NCBI RefSeq assembly: GCF_003046175.1 | Contig: NZ_PZZM01000001.1 | Span: 4,605,001 to 4,669,000, forward strand | Length of the DNA: 64,000 bases | Source: Bosea sp. 124 | GTDB taxonomy: Bacteria > Pseudomonadota > Alphaproteobacteria > Rhizobiales > Beijerinckiaceae | Reading direction: 5' to 3' | In this document: one piece after another, positions 18,737 through 26,824 of the stretch | How positions within the stretch are numbered: position 1 is the stretch's first letter | How the letters are laid out: each line of letters opens with the position of its first letter | The notes under the pieces: model-generated | What the model was told of the DNA's origin: nothing | Seen by the model: the letters and a program-made list of their open reading frames with translations, nothing else | Database searches by the model: none | Translations under genes and position numbers: made by a program

Positions 18737-19528
18737 ATGAAAGCCCATGCCGGCGAGCCGTTGAAGCGAAAGCCGTACGAGCGGAAGCTCAGGGACCTCC
18801 ACGCCGAACTCGTCAAGGTTCAGGAATGGGCGAAGCACCGGGGTGCGAAGATCTGCATCGTCTTCGAGGGCCGCGACGGGGCCGGGAAGGGGGGCGTCAT
18901 CAAGGCCCTCACGGAGCGGGTCAGCCCGCGGGTCTTTCGCGTGGTGGCGCTGCCGCCGCCGACGGAGCGAGAGCGTTCGCAGATGTATGTGCAGCGCTAC
19001 CTGCCGCATCTGCCGGCTGCCGGCGAGATCGTGATCTTCGATCGCAGTTGGTACAATCGTGCCGGCGTCGAGCGCGTCATGGGCTTCTGCACGGAGGAGC
19101 AGGCCAGAAGCTTTCTCCAGGTCGTGCCGGCGGTCGAGAAGGCGATCGTCGATTCCGGAACGATCCTGCTCAAATACTGGCTTGAGGTGACCGAGAAGGA
19201 ACAGACGCAGCGCATCCAGGAACGGATCACGGATCCGCGCAAGATCTGGAAGCTCTCGCCGATGGATCTGAAGTCATACAGCCGTTGGTACGACTACTCG
19301 CGTTCGCGCGACGAGATGTTCCGCGCGACCGATACGACCTGGGCTCCCTGGTTTGCCGTTCACTCGGACGACAAGAGAAGAACGCGGTTGAACATCATTT
19401 CGCATATCCTTGCTTCGGTTCATTACGAGGCGCCGCCTCGCGAGAAGATCAAGCTGCCGAAGCGACAAAAATCCGACGACTACGAGGAACCTGATTTCGC
19501 ACGGAACTGGGTCCCGGACGTATCCTGA
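18737..19528 (+). CDS. ppk2: Polyphosphate kinase 2 (PPK2 family)
   Basis: 263 residues, typical of single-domain PPK2. The Walker A-like loop GRDGAGKGG is at 45-53, the Walker B region FDRSWYNRAG starts at 101, and the lid helix follows at GVERVMGFCTEEQ. PPK2 enzymes transfer phosphate between polyphosphate and nucleoside di- or monophosphates, in the cytoplasm. Subclass (ADP, GDP or AMP preference) is not assigned. ATG at 18737 has GGAGG upstream. The region also holds a CHAD (polyphosphate-binding) protein at 9965-11557. Confidence 0.94.
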   Translation: MKAHAGEPLKRKPYERKLRDLHAELVKVQEWAKHRGAKICIVFEGRDGAGKGGVIKALTERVSPRVFRVVALPPPTERERSQMYVQRYLPHLPAAGEIVIFDRSWYNRAGVERVMGFCTEEQARSFLQVVPAVEKAIVDSGTILLKYWLEVTEKEQTQRIQERITDPRKIWKLSPMDLKSYSRWYDYSRSRDEMFRATDTTWAPWFAVHSDDKRRTRLNIISHILASVHYEAPPREKIKLPKRQKSDDYEEPDFARNWVPDVS

Positions 19529-19594
19529 CGCCGTGAGGGAAAGCGGTGGGGACGTCGACACCAGAGCTGCCTTGCGTTCCTCCTCGACGGCGGC

Positions 19595-19882
19595 TCACTC
19601 CTCCCGGCCCCAGCTGCGCAGGCGTCTGATCGCGGCTGCGGGGTCGGAGGGGCGTCGCTGCCACAGGCCATGCAGCAGGCCGACCAGGAAGAACAGCGCG
19701 AAGCTCGGCAGGGCGATGGCGATGGGCGCGGTGACGACGCCCATGGCGCAGCCGCCGGAATCGCCGACACCGCATTTGGGGTCGAAGATCATCGCGCCGA
19801 AGACGAGGATGACCGCCAGCAATGGGCCGAGCAGCAGGCCCCACAGCCCGGCGCGCAACGCCTTGGAGAACAGCCGGCCCAT
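19595..19882 (-). CDS. Small membrane protein
   Basis: 95 residues with two transmembrane segments (about 10-32 and 50-72) and a short loop carrying two cysteines (KCGVGDSGGCAM). GAGGAG stands upstream of the ATG at 19882. The same frame stays open far upstream across the ArnT-like gene on the other strand, but that extension is Arg/Glu-rich shadow; the hydrophobic pattern starts at this ATG. Convergent with ppk2. Function unknown. Confidence 0.62.
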   Translation of the reverse strand: MGRLFSKALRAGLWGLLLGPLLAVILVFGAMIFDPKCGVGDSGGCAMGVVTAPIAIALPSFALFFLVGLLHGLWQRRPSDPAAAIRRLRSWGREE

Positions 19883-20026
19883 CTTCGCTCCTCGATGAAA
19901 CGCCAGGCTAGCAAGGGGGCTGCGGGCTGTCATGTCGTGCAGCCGACGCCCGGTCGCGCTTGCCGCGGCGCAGCATGCGGCGTAAACCGCGCCGGCTGCC
20001 GTTTGCGCGGCTTCGCCTTGATCGTG

Positions 20027-20063
20027 CCCGAAAAGCCCGTCATCGCGGCGCTGGCTTTTCGGG
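20027..20063. repeat. Inverted repeat CCCGAAAAGCC ... GGCTTTTCGGG
   Basis: Perfect 11-bp arms separated by 15 nt, between the divergent small membrane protein and the ArnT-like gene. No T-run follows, so a terminator role is unclear; it could be a leader hairpin or a REP-like element. Confidence 0.4.
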
Positions 20064-20128
20064 GATAGCCGGTCCCGCCATTCCCGGCCTTCAGGACAGG
20101 CGCGGCCCGATCGGTCGCGAGGATGCAC

Positions 20129-21817
20129 ATGCCTTCGCTCAGTCCCGCGCTCGACCGCCTCGCGGCCATGGCCTCCGTCAGCCATGCCCGCGCCTGCGCG
20201 CTGCTCGTGCTTTTGTCGCTGGCTGCCTTCCTGCCCGGCTTCCACACGCTGCAACCGCTCGACCGCGACGAGCCGCGCTTCGCCCAGGCGAGCAAGCAGA
20301 TGCTCGAGACGCGCGACTTCGTCGACATCCGCTTCCAGGAGGAGGCGCGGCACAAGAAGCCGGTGGGGATCTACTGGCTCCAGAGTGCAACGGTGGCAGC
20401 CGGCGAGGCGCTCGGCGTGCCCGAGGCGCGCGCACAGATCTGGCTTTACCGCATCCCCTCTCTGATCGGCGCGGTCGCGACCGTGTTGCTGAGCTACTGG
20501 GCGCTGCTGGCTTTCGTCGGCCCGCGCCTGGCGCTGCTCGGCGCGGCGCTGATGGCAGCTTGCGTCCTGCTCGGCGTCGAGGCCCGCATCGCCAAGACCG
20601 ACGCGCTGCTGGCGGCCTGTGCGGTCGCAACCATGGGCGCGCTGGCACGGACCTGGCTGGACTGGACGCGTTCCCTGGCCTTCGTGCCGAGTTCGCGCAA
20701 TTGGCTCGTCTTCTGGGGTGCGACGGCGCTCGGCCTGCTGCTCAAGGGGCCGATCGTTCCCATGGTCTGGGGCCTCGCCATCCTCGTCCTCAGCATCCGG
20801 GAGCGCAGCTTCCGCTGGCTCGCGCCGCTGCGCTTCGGTCGCGGCCTGCTGCTCTGCCTCGTGGTCGTGCTGCCCTGGTTTGTCGCGATCGCCTGGAAGA
20901 CCGGCGGCAGCTTCTTCGCCGAGAGCGTCGGGCAGGACATGCTCGGCAAGGTCGCGGAGGGGCAGGAGAAGCATTGGGGACCGCCGGGGCTCTACCTGCT
21001 GATCTTCTTCGGCACCTACTGGCCGGCCGCTGCCTTCGCCGCGATGGCGGTGCCTTTCGCCTGGGTCCGGCGGCGCGAACCGCAGGTGCTGTTCCTGCTG
21101 GCCTGGGTCGTGCCGTCCTGGATCGTGTTCGAGGCCGTGCCGACCAAGCTGCCGCATTACGTGCTGCCGCTCTACCCGGCGATCACGGCGCTGCTCCTGC
21201 TCGCGGTCGTCAATGGCGGGATCGACCGCTTCCGGCGTGGCGCGGTCGCGACGGCGCTGCTCGTCGTGCTGGTGCCGCTCGTGCTGATCGGCGTCATCAT
21301 CGGTGCGAATTGGTCGCTTGACGGCACGCTGCCCTATCTCGCTCTGCCCTTCCTGCTGCTGGCGCTGGCTGTTGCCGTCAGCGTCGTTGCAGCCTTTCGC
21401 CGCCGCGATTTCGAGGGTGCGCTCTGGCGCTGCGTGCTGGCCAGTCTGCTGCTTGGCGTCGGCGTCTATGGCTTCGCCGTCGAGAGCCTGCGTGCGTTCA
21501 AGCTGTCGCCGCGGCTGGCCGAGGCGGCGCGTTCGGTCGGCTGCGCCGATCCGGCCGTGATGACCGTCGGCTATCGCGAGCCGAGCCTCGTCTTCCTGAC
21601 CGGAACCAGGCTCGCCATGGGCGTCGACGGCGCGGCTGCCGCTGCATTCCTCAACCCGCCCGGCTGCCGCATCGTCTTCGTCGAGTCGCGATACATGGCG
21701 GGCTTCCAGACGGCGCTTGGCCAGTCGGGGTTGACACCGCGGCTGGTTACCACGATCCGCGGCTTTAACCTGAATGGCGGCCGCCGGCTCGAGATGGCGG
21801 TCTATGCGCGGCCGTGA
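20129..21817 (+). CDS. ArnT-like GT83 family glycosyltransferase
   Basis: 562 residues from the second of two close ATGs (20123, 20129); GAGG fits the second better. Multi-spanning GT-C enzyme: the first periplasmic loop carries LDRDEPRFAQASKQML with the catalytic acidic pair, then HKKPVGIYWLQ, both hallmarks of the ArnT/PMT family. Many membrane helices (about 20-420) precede a smaller periplasmic C-terminal part. These enzymes transfer a sugar from undecaprenyl phosphate to lipid A or another periplasmic acceptor. The GT2 gene downstream probably makes the donor. Sugar unknown: aminoarabinose in enterics, galacturonate in rhizobial Rgt enzymes. Confidence 0.88.
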   Translation: MPSLSPALDRLAAMASVSHARACALLVLLSLAAFLPGFHTLQPLDRDEPRFAQASKQMLETRDFVDIRFQEEARHKKPVGIYWLQSATVAAGEALGVPEARAQIWLYRIPSLIGAVATVLLSYWALLAFVGPRLALLGAALMAACVLLGVEARIAKTDALLAACAVATMGALARTWLDWTRSLAFVPSSRNWLVFWGATALGLLLKGPIVPMVWGLAILVLSIRERSFRWLAPLRFGRGLLLCLVVVLPWFVAIAWKTGGSFFAESVGQDMLGKVAEGQEKHWGPPGLYLLIFFGTYWPAAAFAAMAVPFAWVRRREPQVLFLLAWVVPSWIVFEAVPTKLPHYVLPLYPAITALLLLAVVNGGIDRFRRGAVATALLVVLVPLVLIGVIIGANWSLDGTLPYLALPFLLLALAVAVSVVAAFRRRDFEGALWRCVLASLLLGVGVYGFAVESLRAFKLSPRLAEAARSVGCADPAVMTVGYREPSLVFLTGTRLAMGVDGAAAAAFLNPPGCRIVFVESRYMAGFQTALGQSGLTPRLVTTIRGFNLNGGRRLEMAVYARP

Positions 21818-21888
21818 CAGCGCCGCGGGAGCGCCGCGTTCGAAGATCGTTTCGAAGTTCCTTGCCCTGTCGGCCTCGCTGACGCAGG

Positions 21889-22668
21889 TTGCGGGCCGTT
21901 TTGCCGGATGATGCTCTGTTGACCGAACCTTCTCTCCTTGCACCACTGATCAGCGTGGTCGTCCCCGTCCGCAACGAGGTCGGCAATGTCGTGCCGCTGC
22001 TCGCCGACATCGAGACCGCCTGCGTGGCGATCGGCGCCTTCGAGGTCGTCTTCGTCAATGACGGATCGAGCGACGGCACGCCGGCGGCCTTGACGGAACT
22101 CGCTGCCAGCCGACCCTGGCTGCGCATCGTCACCCACGCGCAGTCCTGCGGCCAGAGCGCGGCGGTGAGGAGCGGCGTCCGCCATGCCCGCGCGCCGGTC
22201 GTCGCCACGCTCGACGGCGACGGCCAGAACGACCCTGCCTTCCTGCCGGCGATGCTCGAGGCGCTTCAACGGGCCGGGATGCAGGCCGGGCTGGTCCAGG
22301 GACAGCGCGTCGGGCGCAAGGATACCGGCTTCAAGAAGCTGCAGTCGCGCATCGCCAACGGTGTGCGCGGCCGATTGCTCAAGGACGGCACGCGCGATGC
22401 CGGCTGCGGACTGAAATGCTTCCGGCGCGAGGCCTATCTGGCGCTGCCCTATTTCGACGCGCTGCACCGCTTCATGCCGGCGCTGATGGTGCGCGAGGGC
22501 TATGCCGTGGTGCATGTCGACGTCCGCGACCGGCCGCGCCTCAGCGGCGTCTCGAATTACGGCTTCTTCGACCGGCTCTGGGTCGGCATCCTCGATCTCG
22601 TCGGGGTGTGGTGGCTGATCCGCCGCCGCAAGCGCGTCCCGCAGATCGTCACGGAGGCACAATCGTGA
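21889..22668 (+). CDS. GT2 family glycosyltransferase (polyprenyl-phosphate sugar synthase type)
   Basis: About 259 residues. Typical dolichol-phosphate-mannose-synthase/ArnC-like domain: ISVVVPVRNEVGNV at the start, VFVNDGSSDGT, then the DGDGQND metal-binding motif, and RDAGCGLKCFRREAY later. It makes a polyprenyl-phosphate-linked sugar on the cytoplasmic face. Only one weak hydrophobic segment near the C-terminus (IGILDLVGVWWLI region). No ATG: TTG at 21889, 21901 or 21919 are candidate starts and none has a clear ribosome site, so the N-terminus is uncertain by up to 10 residues. Followed by LAB_N with a 4-nt overlap. Confidence 0.87.
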   Translation: MRAVLPDDALLTEPSLLAPLISVVVPVRNEVGNVVPLLADIETACVAIGAFEVVFVNDGSSDGTPAALTELAASRPWLRIVTHAQSCGQSAAVRSGVRHARAPVVATLDGDGQNDPAFLPAMLEALQRAGMQAGLVQGQRVGRKDTGFKKLQSRIANGVRGRLLKDGTRDAGCGLKCFRREAYLALPYFDALHRFMPALMVREGYAVVHVDVRDRPRLSGVSNYGFFDRLWVGILDLVGVWWLIRRRKRVPQIVTEAQS

Positions 22669-23000
22669 TCATCTCGATCGGCCATGCGGTCTCGGACTAC
22701 ATCTACGACGTCTTCGTGCTGAAGTTCGACTTCTGGCTTGCCTTCGGCATTGTCGCGCAACTGCTCTTCACCGCGCGTTTTCTCGTGCAATGGCTTGCCA
22801 GTGAACGCGAAGGCAATTCGGTGATGCCGCTGTCCTTCTGGTATTTCTCGATGGCGGGCGGCCTGATGACGCTGGTCTACGGCGTCGTCAGGCGCGAACC
22901 CATCATCATCATGGGCCAGGCGCTGGCGATGGTGATCTATACGCGCAACCTGGTGCTGATCTTCCGCAACCGGCGGCGCCAGCGCGGCTCCCGGGCCTGA
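22665..23000 (+). CDS. Lipid A biosynthesis N-terminal domain (LAB_N) membrane protein
   Basis: 111 residues from the GTG at 22665, which overlaps the GT2 stop (GTGA) and has GGAGG upstream. Three hydrophobic segments; ARFLVQWLASEREGNSVMP and FWYFSMAGG are characteristic of the LAB_N domain, also found fused to lipid A acyltransferase-like or flippase-like proteins. With GT83 and GT2 it forms a three-gene unit for periplasmic glycosylation of lipid A or another glycolipid. It may act in flipping the lipid-linked sugar, by analogy with small ArnE/F-type proteins; that is inference. Confidence 0.83.
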   Translation: MIISIGHAVSDYIYDVFVLKFDFWLAFGIVAQLLFTARFLVQWLASEREGNSVMPLSFWYFSMAGGLMTLVYGVVRREPIIIMGQALAMVIYTRNLVLIFRNRRRQRGSRA

Positions 23001-23022
23001 CGCGGCGCCCTGCGGCGCCGCG
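23001..23022. terminator. Hairpin between convergent genes
   Basis: CGCGGCGCC-CTGC-GGCGCCGCG, a perfect 9-bp stem starting right after the LAB_N stop and ending before the metC stop. No U-tract on either side, so possibly a Rho-assisted bidirectional terminator. Confidence 0.5.
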
Positions 23023-23029
23023 CGCGTCT

Positions 23030-24220
23030 TCAGCCCGCCGCGCGCAGCCTGGCGAAGCCGGCGTCCAGATCGGCCTTGAGGTCGTCGAGGTCTTCCAGCC
23101 CGATATGGATGCGGATCGTCGGGCCCTTGAAGCCCGGCGTCGTCGCCGTGCGGTAGGCCTTGCAGTCGAAAGGCAGGACGAGGCTCTCATAGCCGCCCCA
23201 GGACGCCCCCATGCCGAACAGGGTGAGGCCGTCCAGCATCGCCGCCACGGCCGTCATTGAGACGGGCGCCAGTTCAAAGCCGAAGAGCGAGGAGGCGCCG
23301 GTGAAGTCGCGCTTCCAGAGTGCGTGTCCGGGGTCCTCGGGCAGGGCCGGGTGCATGACGCGGGCGACTTCGGGACGCGCGGCGAGCCACTGCGCCATGG
23401 CGATGCCGGCCGGCATCTGCTCCTTCAGGCGGATCGCCATGGTGCGCATGCCGCGCAGCGTCAGGAAGGCGTCCTCCGGCGCGATGATGACACCGAGCTG
23501 CTCCCAGCTCTGGCGGAGCTGCTTGTAGAGCTCCGGCGTCCGGGCCGAGATCGTGCCGATCAGCACGTCGGAATGGCCGGCATAGTATTTGGTGCCGGCC
23601 TGCACGCTGACATCGACGCCCGCCTTGTGGCTGTCGAAGAACAGCGGCGTCGCCCAGGTGTTGTCCATCATCACCAGGATGTCGCGGGCATGGGCGGCAG
23701 CGACGATGGCCGGGATGTCCTGCATCTCGAAGGTCTGGGAGCCCGGCGCCTCGGTCCAGACCGCCCTGGTGTTGGCCTTGAACAGGCCGGCGATGCCGGC
23801 CCCGATCGTCGGGTCGTAATAGGTCGTCTCGATGCCCATGCGCTTCAGCATTGACTCGCAGAAATTGCGCGTCGGCCGATAGACGCTGTCGGTCACCAGG
23901 ACGTGATCGCCTGCCGAGAGGAAGGCGAGGAAGGGCAGCGTGCAGGCGAGCAGGCCCGACGGCGTGACCACCGTGCCGGCGCCGCCCTCGATCGTGTTGC
24001 AGGCGGCAATGAGCGCGTCGATCGTGGGATTGCCCTGCGTGCCGTAGGAGTAGCGTGCCTTGCGGGCGAGAAAATCCTCGGTCGAGGGATAGACCACGGT
24101 CGAGCCGCGCACGATTGGCGGGTTGACGAAGCCATAGCTGTCGGACGGATCGCGGCCGGCCATGACGAGACGGGTTCTCTCGCCGAGACGAGCGAATTCG
24201 GAGGGAGGCAGCTTTTTCAT
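23030..24220 (-). CDS. metC: Cystathionine beta-lyase
   Basis: 396 residues, usual for MetC. Cys/Met-metabolism PLP enzyme: RYSYGTQGNPT near the N-terminus, VTPSGLLA, DNTWATP and the PLP lysine Lys211 in QAGTKYYAGHSD. The tryptophan in DNTWATP and the C-terminal GASWGGYESL and IRIHIGLED fit cystathionine beta-lyase rather than gamma-synthase. It cleaves cystathionine to homocysteine, pyruvate and ammonia in the cytoplasm. Divergent from the aap genes; 262 nt separate the two starts. Cysteine desulfhydrase activity is a common side reaction. Confidence 0.93.
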   Translation of the reverse strand: MKKLPPSEFARLGERTRLVMAGRDPSDSYGFVNPPIVRGSTVVYPSTEDFLARKARYSYGTQGNPTIDALIAACNTIEGGAGTVVTPSGLLACTLPFLAFLSAGDHVLVTDSVYRPTRNFCESMLKRMGIETTYYDPTIGAGIAGLFKANTRAVWTEAPGSQTFEMQDIPAIVAAAHARDILVMMDNTWATPLFFDSHKAGVDVSVQAGTKYYAGHSDVLIGTISARTPELYKQLRQSWEQLGVIIAPEDAFLTLRGMRTMAIRLKEQMPAGIAMAQWLAARPEVARVMHPALPEDPGHALWKRDFTGASSLFGFELAPVSMTAVAAMLDGLTLFGMGASWGGYESLVLPFDCKAYRTATTPGFKGPTIRIHIGLEDLDDLKADLDAGFARLRAAG

Positions 24221-24482
24221 GGATCCGGCTGGCGCTTGGTCGTCTGCGGGGGAATGCGGTCAGGCTTGACCACCCCCACAAACTCGCATGTGATGTATGC
24301 AGCGGACAAGGGACGGTCCCGGTGGGGACCGTTGCTTGACGCTCATGCGGGGCTCTGGCAATCGACGGAAGGGACGTCGCTTATTTTCTGTGCAATCGAG
24401 CGGGCCTGAGGCCCGCCGGCGACGAAACGGATGAAGGCCTGCCGGTCGAATCCGGCGGGAGACCTCAATGGGAGAGAGTTCA
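24221..24482. promoter_or_regulatory. metC-aapJ divergent region with two hairpins
   Basis: 262 nt without a gene. It holds ACGGTCCC-GGTG-GGGACCGT (24313-24332) and GCGGGCC-TGA-GGCCCGC (24400-24416). The second lies about 67 nt before the aapJ start and may sit in its 5' leader. No clear sigma-70 hexamers; a sigma-54-like GG/GC pair is off spacing by one base. Confidence 0.4.
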
Positions 24483-25508
24483 ATGAAAAAGTTCATGACA
24501 GCCGCCATCGCAGGGCTCGGGCTCGCGTTCTCGGCTTCGGTCGTGTCGGCCCAGGCGCCTGCGACGCTGGCCCAGGTCAAGCAGCGCAACATCGTCAACT
24601 GCGGCTCGAACACCGGCCTTGCCGGCTTCGGCGTGCCGGACGCCCAGGGCAACTGGGGTGGCCTCGACGTCGAGTTCTGCCGCGCCGTCGCCGCCGCGAT
24701 CTTCAACGATCCGGCCAAGGTCAAGTTCATCCCGCTTTCGGCCAAGGATCGGTTCACCGCGCTGCAGTCCGGCGAAGTCGACCTGCTGGTGCGCAACTCG
24801 ACCTGGACGATGACGCGCGATGCCTCGCTCGGTCTGCTCTTCACCGGCGTGAACTACTATGACGGCCAGGGTTTCATGGTCCGCAAGAAGCTCGGCGTCA
24901 CCTCGGCGCTGCAGCTTTCCGGCGCCTCGGTCTGCACCCAGCAGGGCACGACGACCGAACTCAACCTCGCCGACTTCTTCCGCGCCAACAACCTGAAATA
25001 CGAGGTCGTCGCCTTCGCCTCGTCCGACGAGACGGTGAAGGCCTATGACGCCGGTCGCTGCGACGCCTTCACGACGGATGCCTCGGGCCTCTATGCCGAG
25101 CGCCTCAAGCTGACGGCGCCGGACGAGCACATGGTGCTGCCCGAGATCATCTCCAAGGAGCCGCTCGGCCCGTCGGTCCGCAACAACGATCCGCAGTGGT
25201 TCAACCTGGTGAAGTGGGTCCACTTTGCCATGCTGAACGCCGAGGAACTCGGCGTGACCAAGGCCAATGTCGACGAGATGCTGAAGTCGCCGAATCCGGA
25301 AATCAAGCGTCTGCTCGGCACCGAGGGCAAGTTCGGCGAGACCATCGGGCTGACCACCGACTGGGTCTACCGGATCGTCAAGCACATCGGCAATTACGGC
25401 GAGTCCTTCGAGCGGAACGTTGGCACCGGCTCGCTGCTGAAGATCGCCCGCGGCCAGAACGGTCTCTGGACCAAGGGCGGCCTGCAATACGCTCCGCCGG
25501 TTCGCTGA
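24483..25508 (+). CDS. aapJ: General L-amino acid ABC transporter, periplasmic binding protein (copy 1)
   Basis: 341 residues from the ATG at 24483 (GGGAGAGA upstream). Signal peptide about 1-23. Family 3 solute-binding protein matching AapJ: NCGSNTGLAGFG, WGGLDVEFCRA, DRFTALQSGEVDLL, CTQQGTTTELNLADFF, and the C-terminus TKGGLQYAPP. It captures L-amino acids in the periplasm for AapQMP. A near-duplicate follows at 25674, and a terminator hairpin lies between, so this copy can be expressed alone and strongly. Confidence 0.94.
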   Translation: MKKFMTAAIAGLGLAFSASVVSAQAPATLAQVKQRNIVNCGSNTGLAGFGVPDAQGNWGGLDVEFCRAVAAAIFNDPAKVKFIPLSAKDRFTALQSGEVDLLVRNSTWTMTRDASLGLLFTGVNYYDGQGFMVRKKLGVTSALQLSGASVCTQQGTTTELNLADFFRANNLKYEVVAFASSDETVKAYDAGRCDAFTTDASGLYAERLKLTAPDEHMVLPEIISKEPLGPSVRNNDPQWFNLVKWVHFAMLNAEELGVTKANVDEMLKSPNPEIKRLLGTEGKFGETIGLTTDWVYRIVKHIGNYGESFERNVGTGSLLKIARGQNGLWTKGGLQYAPPVR

Positions 25509-25516
25509 GGCTTTTC

Positions 25517-25552
25517 GACGGGCGCCGACCACCTCGGCGCCCGTCATTTTTT
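25517..25552 (+). terminator. Rho-independent terminator/attenuator between aapJ copies
   Basis: GACGGGCGCCGA-CCACC-TCGGCGCCCGTC, a perfect 12-bp stem with 5-nt loop followed by A and six T, 8 nt after the aapJ copy 1 stop. Strong intrinsic terminator form. It may give partial read-through to the downstream aap genes, raising binding-protein levels over permease, or isolate copy 1. Confidence 0.88.
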
Positions 25553-25673
25553 CACCGGATCCAGAGCCTGGATTGAGCCAAAAGGAGGGGGTGCCAGGCA
25601 GGGTGCTTGGTCCGGGACTTGCAAGGTAGCCGAGAACGGGCAGGAACCCGTTCCGCCAACAGGGGAAACAGGC

Positions 25674-26696
25674 ATGAAGAAGATTTTCGCCGCGGCGCTC
25701 GTCGCCGCCGCAACCACGGTATGCGTCGGCGGGGCGCAGGCTCAAACCGGACTGCTGGGCCAGATCAAGACCAAGGGCGTCCTGACCTGCGGTGTCGGCC
25801 CCGGTCTTGCCGGCTTCGGCATCCCCGACGCCCAGGGCGTCTGGAGCGGGCTCGACGTCGATCTCTGCCGGGCCATCTCGGCCGCGATCTTCAACGATCC
25901 GAACAAGGTCAAGTACATCCCGCTCTCGTCGAAGGACCGCTTCACGGCGCTCCAGTCGGGCGAGGTCGACCTGCTCTCCCGCAACACCACCTGGACGATG
26001 TCGCGCGACACCTCGCTCGGGCTGAATTTCGCGGGCATCAACTACTATGACGGCCAGGGCTTCCTGGTCCGCAAGAAGCTCGGCGTCGATTCGGCGCTGA
26101 AGCTGGCTGGCGCCTCGGTCTGCACCCAGCAGGGCACGACGACCGAACTGAACCTCGCCGACTTCTTCCGCGCCAACAAGATGAAGTACGAGGTCGTCGC
26201 CTTCGCCTCAGCCGACGAGACGATCAAGGCCTATGAATCGGGCCGCTGCGACGCCTTCACCACGGACGCCTCGGGCCTCTATGCCGAGCGCCTGAAGCTT
26301 TCGGTGCCGGCCGACCATATCGTGCTGCCGGAGATCATCTCGAAGGAGCCGCTCGGGCCGGTCGTGCGCCATGGCGACGACAATTGGCTCGACGTGGTGA
26401 AATGGACCCATTTCGCCATGCTGAACGCCGAGGAACTCGGCATCACCAAGGCCAATGTCGACGAGATGCTGAAATCCGAGAACCCGGAGATCAAGCGCGT
26501 GGTCGGCACCGAGGGCAAGTTCGGCGAGGCGATCGGCCTGACCAATGACTGGGCCTACCGCATCGTCAAGCATGTCGGCAATTACGGCGAGTCCTTCGAG
26601 AAGAACGTCGGCACCGGCTCGCTTCTGAAGATCGCTCGCGGCCAGAATGCGCTCTGGACCAAGGGCGGGCTGCAATACGCCCCGCCGATCCGCTGA
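25674..26696 (+). CDS. aapJ: General L-amino acid ABC transporter, periplasmic binding protein (copy 2)
   Basis: 340 residues. Signal peptide about 1-23 (ending GGAQAQ). Co-linear with copy 1 throughout, with the same motifs (CTQQGTTTELNLADFF, DAFTTDASGLYAERLK, TKGGLQYAPP). Differences are concentrated in the signal peptide, the residues after the mature N-terminus and scattered surface positions, for example RNNDPQW in copy 1 versus RHGDDNW here. GGGGA before the ATG. It precedes aapQ by 128 nt, so it is probably the standard operon copy. The duplication may widen substrate range. Confidence 0.94.
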   Translation: MKKIFAAALVAAATTVCVGGAQAQTGLLGQIKTKGVLTCGVGPGLAGFGIPDAQGVWSGLDVDLCRAISAAIFNDPNKVKYIPLSSKDRFTALQSGEVDLLSRNTTWTMSRDTSLGLNFAGINYYDGQGFLVRKKLGVDSALKLAGASVCTQQGTTTELNLADFFRANKMKYEVVAFASADETIKAYESGRCDAFTTDASGLYAERLKLSVPADHIVLPEIISKEPLGPVVRHGDDNWLDVVKWTHFAMLNAEELGITKANVDEMLKSENPEIKRVVGTEGKFGEAIGLTNDWAYRIVKHVGNYGESFEKNVGTGSLLKIARGQNALWTKGGLQYAPPIR

Positions 26697-26824
26697 CCGG
26701 GCGGCGCGGCGCCCCCTGGTGTCGCGCCATCCCCCCAAGGGCACGGACAGCAGCGCGACCGGCGACGGATTTCCCGCCGTCGCCGGATCGCCGGCCGCAA
26801 CATGCGACGAAGAGGGCGTAACAG

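Noticed and set aside
19595..21946. Very long minus-strand open frame (783 codons) over the ArnT-like gene
   Set aside because: Arg/Glu/Gln-rich shadow of a GC-rich gene; only its last 95 codons have a real start, ribosome site and membrane pattern.
24321..24337. Possible sigma-54 promoter before aapJ
   Set aside because: GG and GC elements are separated by 11 rather than 10 nt and the rest of the consensus is poor.
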